NCBI RefSeq assembly: GCF_964340395.1
Contig: NC_135565.1
Span: 16,254,709 to 16,318,708, forward strand
Source: Glandiceps talaboti
Lineage: Eukaryota > Hemichordata > Enteropneusta > Spengelidae
DNA length: 64,000 bases
Direction: 5' to 3'
Below, piece by piece: positions 62,201-64,000 of this stretch. The stretch's first letter is position 1, and the number at the start of each line of letters is the position of its first letter. The translations under genes were made by a program, and so were the position numbers. The notes under the pieces are model-generated. The model had not been told where the DNA came from, searched no databases, and was given only the letters and a program-made list of their open reading frames with translations.

Positions 62201-63992
62201 ATTCCATTTAGTTTGTGTTTTATCTTGCGTCAACCCTGCGAACTATGCTGCGCTAACTAGTGTCAAGGAAGGGAAATAGACTCCGATATTTTCTGTTTTC
62301 TAACTTCTAAGAAAATAATGAACAATTTGGCACGATTGCCCTTTAAGTTGACAGTTATCTATTTCTGATTTGATTAGTGATTCGAAATCACTATGATATG
62401 TGAAATTACGTTGTCTTATTCAACCTCTGCAGTTGTGACTACTTTCCCGCCAAAAAAGGGTGAACGAAATTCTCGTTCTGTATTTTTGGGCGCGAATCAA
62501 TCTGATTTTAGACGGGGATTCCAGATACAGTCTTTGTGCGTACAATGGTATCAAATCTATATTCTACAAATTATCTAATATCCAAGAAATGGTCATCAAA
62601 ACGAGGCCTGAGTTTAGTAGACTAGTAATGAACTATTTTGGTAGGTATAGCTATGTGCTTGTTGGTGGCAGCGAGCGGGTTGAGAGTTGCTCACTCTTCT
62701 GATCTTGTACAACAAGATTGTCGGTTGTTCATTTAGTAACTCGGAAGCCCTACAAAAGCAGATACCGATGTCACTCCACATGAAACTCTCACAAGTTCTC
62801 CTCCCTGCCAGTGTCTGCGTATATCATACACTGTTACAGTGCAACACAATATGAAATGGCTTGATTGCGACGTTTAATGTTCTTGTTTGTGGTCTATGGA
62901 TTATGAACTTCACATGCTATTAAGATTATAGCGATTAACATATAGATGCTTAAATATGTCACGCTTGACTAGTTTCATTATATAACATAATTAGTTAGCT
63001 TCTACCCTGCACTTGAAGTAGCCGCATGTAAAAAAAAGAAGGTACGTGTACATCGTTTGACGCATATGCCAGCGGTATTACAAACCACCCCCTGTTGAGT
63101 TCGGTTCGTTGTTTAGTAAATACGTAAAAGTTTGAAAGTTGTTGGCTGTCGATCCGATAAAGGATATGCAGCTAACAAACACGGTGTGGATTGCCGACAG
63201 CAGATGATAAGCACATGTTAGCTTTTGGTCATCAGCTATAAGTTTTCATGTGCATGCTGGAAGGAGGTTGGTAGCTTCCTAATACGACTGATAATGAGTA
63301 AACTCGAAAACATTTGGTATTGCTTATATTGGTATGTCATCTGCTTCAAAAGAAGCAGGAATGTGCCTTGTGAACACGTTCTAGATGTGTGAAACACAAC
63401 GATAAAAACGCATTGATAAGGCAAATACAAAGAAACAATACAATCTAAAGATATTTGATGCGTTGTTACTTTAGCTCCAAATCTTTGTCCCTTTATTTCG
63501 ATTCGGTACTTGTTCCAATGTAAGAGTCCCTTTTTGAATTGAAAGGCCGGCTTTTATGTCAACTTTGAGGAGCATGAGTGTATTCAGAAAGAGAGAGTCT
63601 GAGACCGCAATAAAAAGGGTTCTTACCTTAATGCAAAGTTCTTTGCAAGGCTGTGGGGTTTTCATCTTTTTCTTTCGTGGACATTCTGGTAGGAAAGCCG
63701 AGCACAGGAAATAAGAAATATACGGCGAACAACTGGCTTTCATCAATGGCATATATTCATTTAGCCCTTCGTTGACTTCATCTTGACTGCTGTGTCCAAA
63801 TAAGTTAGGCAAACGTGTGTTGTTGTATGGTAGGTGAGTTTGTAGACACGCTGGGACTGTGATCTGTTCACATTTATCCTTCCTATCCTTCTTTCTTTTC
63901 CTGTCCTTACCCTTTTTGTTCTTTCCCTTACCCGCATCACCGAAAGCTACCAATACCAGCAAGAAAATCACCAATATATAATACGTCTTCAT
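45983..63992 (-). CDS. secreted Frizzled-domain, 5x immunoglobulin protein with [11 protein letters not shown]-terminus, 15 exons
   Basis: Fifteen GT-AG exons with consistent phases give 872 residues. Seen: signal peptide (1-20); Lys/Arg-rich stretch (22-40); Frizzled-type domain with ten cysteines (41, 49, 88, 97, 104, 116, 120, 127, 145, 164) and the family pattern [11 protein letters not shown]; five I-set Ig domains (about 170-268, 268-356, 356-446, 446-543, 543-641); Thr/Met-rich linker (642-713); a cysteine-containing tail with NDFCRVV and [13 protein letters not shown]. No transmembrane segment, kinase, kringle or netrin module is visible, so it is predicted to be secreted. Known: Frizzled domains bind the Wnt lipid. 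Inferred: a Wnt-binding or matrix-associated modulator. ROR has Ig before Frizzled then kringle, and MuSK also has Ig before Frizzled; neither fits. The ATG is 8 bases from the window edge, so 5' UTR and promoter are outside. No strong AATAAA follows the stop; a weak ATTAAA lies near 45479. Confidence 0.88.
46574..46648 (+). repeat. (CA)n microsatellite
   Basis: About 37 CA units with one CG interruption, inside the last intron of the Fz-Ig gene. Confidence 0.97.
46878..47042 (-). CDS. Fz-Ig gene exon 14: C-terminal repeat 2
   Basis: Encodes [18 protein letters not shown], then [20 protein letters not shown] and DYCR. The Asp/Gly-rich DEDGDGRDD loop looks like a calcium-binding loop. Phase 2 to 2. 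Confidence 0.87.
47538..47652 (-). CDS. Fz-Ig gene exon 13: C-terminal repeat 1
   Basis: Encodes [20 protein letters not shown] then [18 protein letters not shown]. The [15 protein letters not shown] end resembles [16 protein letters not shown] of the next exon, suggesting a duplicated unit. Phase 1 to 2. Confidence 0.85.
48378..48593 (-). CDS. Fz-Ig gene exon 12: Thr/Met-rich linker
   Basis: Low-complexity segment rich in T, M, S and P, such as [20 protein letters not shown], ending ACTPCEER. Clustered Thr/Ser/Pro suggests O-glycosylation and an extended stalk. Phase 1-1, acceptor ATTTAG, donor GAGAG|GTGAG. Its place is supported by phase and by the adjacent exons; the sequence itself has no recognisable fold. 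Confidence 0.82.
48762..49095 (+). repeat. three-copy tandem repeat, about 115 bp
   Basis: Copies share GCTATGGGCGTGGTCTTGTT, GCTAGGCA and TGCCTAACCAACCC. It lies in the intron between exons 12 and 11 of the Fz-Ig gene. Confidence 0.87.
49419..49712 (-). CDS. Fz-Ig gene exon 11: Ig domain 5 in one exon
   Basis: A whole Ig domain in a symmetric 1-1 exon: [17 protein letters not shown] to [19 protein letters not shown], with sequons NVT, NAT and NTT. It is followed by the donor GAAC|GTAAGT. Confidence 0.9.
50136..50298 (-). CDS. Fz-Ig gene exon 10: Ig domain 4, second half
   Basis: Encodes [20 protein letters not shown] then [15 protein letters not shown]. Acceptor CTTACAG, phase 0 to 1, donor TAG|GTTAGT. 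Confidence 0.9.
50390..50560 (+). repeat. short tandem repeat with CATATCACATGACATGA
   Basis: Three to four diverged units of about 45-50 bases between exons 10 and 9. Confidence 0.75.
50574..50701 (-). CDS. Fz-Ig gene exon 9: Ig domain 4, first half
   Basis: Encodes [20 protein letters not shown] then [20 protein letters not shown]. Phase 1 to 0, donor AAT|GTGAGT. This domain is split at a different phase from Ig1-Ig3. Confidence 0.9.
50946..51025 (-). pseudogene. partial duplicate of Fz-Ig exon 8 with its donor
   Basis: This 80-base segment matches 51039-51119, the last 48 bases of exon 8 plus intron donor and flank, at a 93-base offset. The copied donor AAGGTAAATA is intact. It has no acceptor of its own, so it is an exon-edge duplicate rather than a new exon. 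Confidence 0.85.
51072..51202 (-). CDS. Fz-Ig gene exon 8: Ig domain 3, second half
   Basis: Encodes [20 protein letters not shown] then [18 protein letters not shown]. Phase 2 to 1, donor AAG|GTAAAT. The last part of the exon and its donor are duplicated just downstream, at 50946-51025. Confidence 0.9.
51286..51328 (+). repeat. (CAA)n trinucleotide tract
   Basis: About 14 CAA units in intron 7 of the Fz-Ig gene, close to exon 8. Confidence 0.96.
51545..51690 (+). repeat. dispersed repeat, copy 2 (Fz-Ig intron)
   Basis: Collinear with 27094-27245; see that entry. The shared block CAATTGGACGACTGC is exact. Confidence 0.75.
52003..52141 (-). CDS. Fz-Ig gene exon 7: Ig domain 3, first half
   Basis: Encodes [20 protein letters not shown] then [20 protein letters not shown]. 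Phase 1 to 2, donor CAG|GTGAGT. NVT is a glycosylation sequon. Confidence 0.9.
52684..52808 (-). CDS. Fz-Ig gene exon 6: Ig domain 2, second half
   Basis: Encodes [20 protein letters not shown] then [18 protein letters not shown]. Phase 2 to 1, donor TTTG|GTGAGT. Confidence 0.9.
53211..53349 (-). CDS. Fz-Ig gene exon 5: Ig domain 2, first half
   Basis: Encodes [20 protein letters not shown] then [19 protein letters not shown], a typical I-set start. Phase 1 to 2, donor GAG|GTAAGG. Confidence 0.9.
53430..53757. mobile_element. MITE related to the intron 6 element of Lrp5/6
   Basis: Shares CATGATGCAATGGCCCA, ACAGGCACAAGATCAACT and the right end with 20064-20417. The left part is replaced by an inverted copy of the centre (GGGCCATTGCATCATG at about 53449), making a shorter foldback. 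Confidence 0.8.
54426..54562 (-). CDS. Fz-Ig gene exon 4: Ig domain 1, second half
   Basis: Encodes [20 protein letters not shown] then [15 protein letters not shown], the E-F-G strands with the D-x-G-x-Y-x-C signature. Phase 2 to 1; donor GAAA|GTAAGT. Confidence 0.9.
54906..55065 (-). CDS. Fz-Ig gene exon 3: Ig domain 1, first half
   Basis: Encodes [20 protein letters not shown], then [20 protein letters not shown]-strand cysteine and core tryptophan. Phase 1 to 2, donor AAG|GTAAGA. Confidence 0.88.
56470..56870 (+). repeat. degenerate array with GAGTTGTATGGATTATCA
   Basis: About fifteen imperfect units of 25-28 bases, best conserved at 56510-56580 and 56770-56830. Confidence 0.8.
57505..57841 (+). 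repeat. (GGT)n-(GT)n-(GACA)n compound microsatellite
   Basis: About nine GGT units, 20 GT units, a G-run, then about 240 bases of GACA with interruptions. Confidence 0.98.
59097..59203 (+). repeat. (ATAC)n-(AGAC)n microsatellite touching the exon 2 donor
   Basis: ATAC and AGAC tetranucleotide tracts end about five bases before the GT of the Fz-Ig exon 2 donor at 59208-59209. Confidence 0.97.
59210..59351 (-). CDS. Fz-Ig gene exon 2: Frizzled domain, second part
   Basis: Encodes [20 protein letters not shown] then LDCDQFPRQ, the conserved end of a Frizzled cysteine-rich domain, followed by a second lysine-rich run and CFYYEP. Acceptor TTGTAG, donor CAG|GTATGT, phase 0 to 1. Confidence 0.92.
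59352..63626. other. Fz-Ig intron 1 (4.3 kb)
   Basis: No recognisable coding sequence. Only the inverted CGTAAAAGAGGC-type motif at 61094-61126 stands out. Confidence 0.6.
63627..63992 (-). CDS. Fz-Ig gene exon 1: signal peptide and Frizzled domain, first part
   Basis: Starts [20 protein letters not shown], a clear signal peptide, followed by a run rich in K and R (residues 22-40). Then come seven of the ten Frizzled-domain cysteines, with [10 protein letters not shown] and CKELC. N57-N-T59 is an N-glycosylation sequon. Ends in phase 0 with GCATTAAG|GTAAGA. Confidence 0.9.
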
Positions 63993-64000
63993 TTTGAGCA

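Noticed and set aside
45983-63992. ROR or MuSK receptor kinase
   Set aside because: The Frizzled domain precedes the Ig domains, there are five Ig domains, and no kringle, membrane helix or kinase is seen.

Overview
The window is nuclear DNA from an animal, most likely a marine invertebrate bilaterian. It is AT-rich, has GT-AG introns of 0.2 to 9 kb, very dense microsatellites and minisatellites, and several families of small non-autonomous transposons. No single feature fixes the phylum. Almost all of the coding sequence belongs to two multi-exon genes that point towards each other.

Gene 1 (+ strand, 3902-35783) is a complete Lrp5/6, the Wnt co-receptor (arrow in Drosophila). I resolve 23 coding exons with consistent phases, giving 1,623 residues. 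In order these encode a signal peptide, four YWTD propeller/EGF pairs, three LDL-receptor class A repeats, one transmembrane helix, and a cytoplasmic tail with five PPPSPxS-type motifs. Vertebrate LRP5 and LRP6 also have 23 exons, so size, order and structure all agree.

Gene 2 (- strand, 63992 down to 45983) is the most interesting item. Fifteen coding exons with consistent phases give an 872-residue protein. It has a signal peptide, a lysine/arginine-rich stretch, a ten-cysteine Frizzled-type domain, five immunoglobulin I-set domains, a Thr/Met-rich linker, and a cysteine-containing C-terminal region with a [13 protein letters not shown] signature. There is no transmembrane segment, kringle or kinase. 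This is not ROR, MuSK, SFRP or PTK7, and I do not recognise the architecture. A secreted Wnt-binding or Wnt-modulating protein is a reasonable inference, and its tail-to-tail placement next to a Wnt co-receptor is suggestive.

Layout: 1-3850 is upstream DNA with a compound microsatellite cluster at 1586-2288. Lrp5/6 intron 1 (3957-13066) holds only diverged tandem repeats. The exon-rich part of Lrp5/6 runs from 13067 to 35783. A repeat-rich intergenic stretch (about 36.5-46 kb) contains a TA-flanked MITE, a foldback element and a long ACAT tract. Gene 2 fills the rest.

A recurring theme is tandem arrays that contain copies of exon edges together with their splice sites. Intron 5 has repeated donor copies, intron 6 repeated acceptor copies, and intron 17 copies of an exon 17 segment. 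In gene 2 the end of exon 8 and its donor are duplicated. Intron 13 holds three perfect AGGTCA direct repeats with one-base spacing. Two tRNA-derived SINE copies lie in introns 15 and 16 of Lrp5/6.
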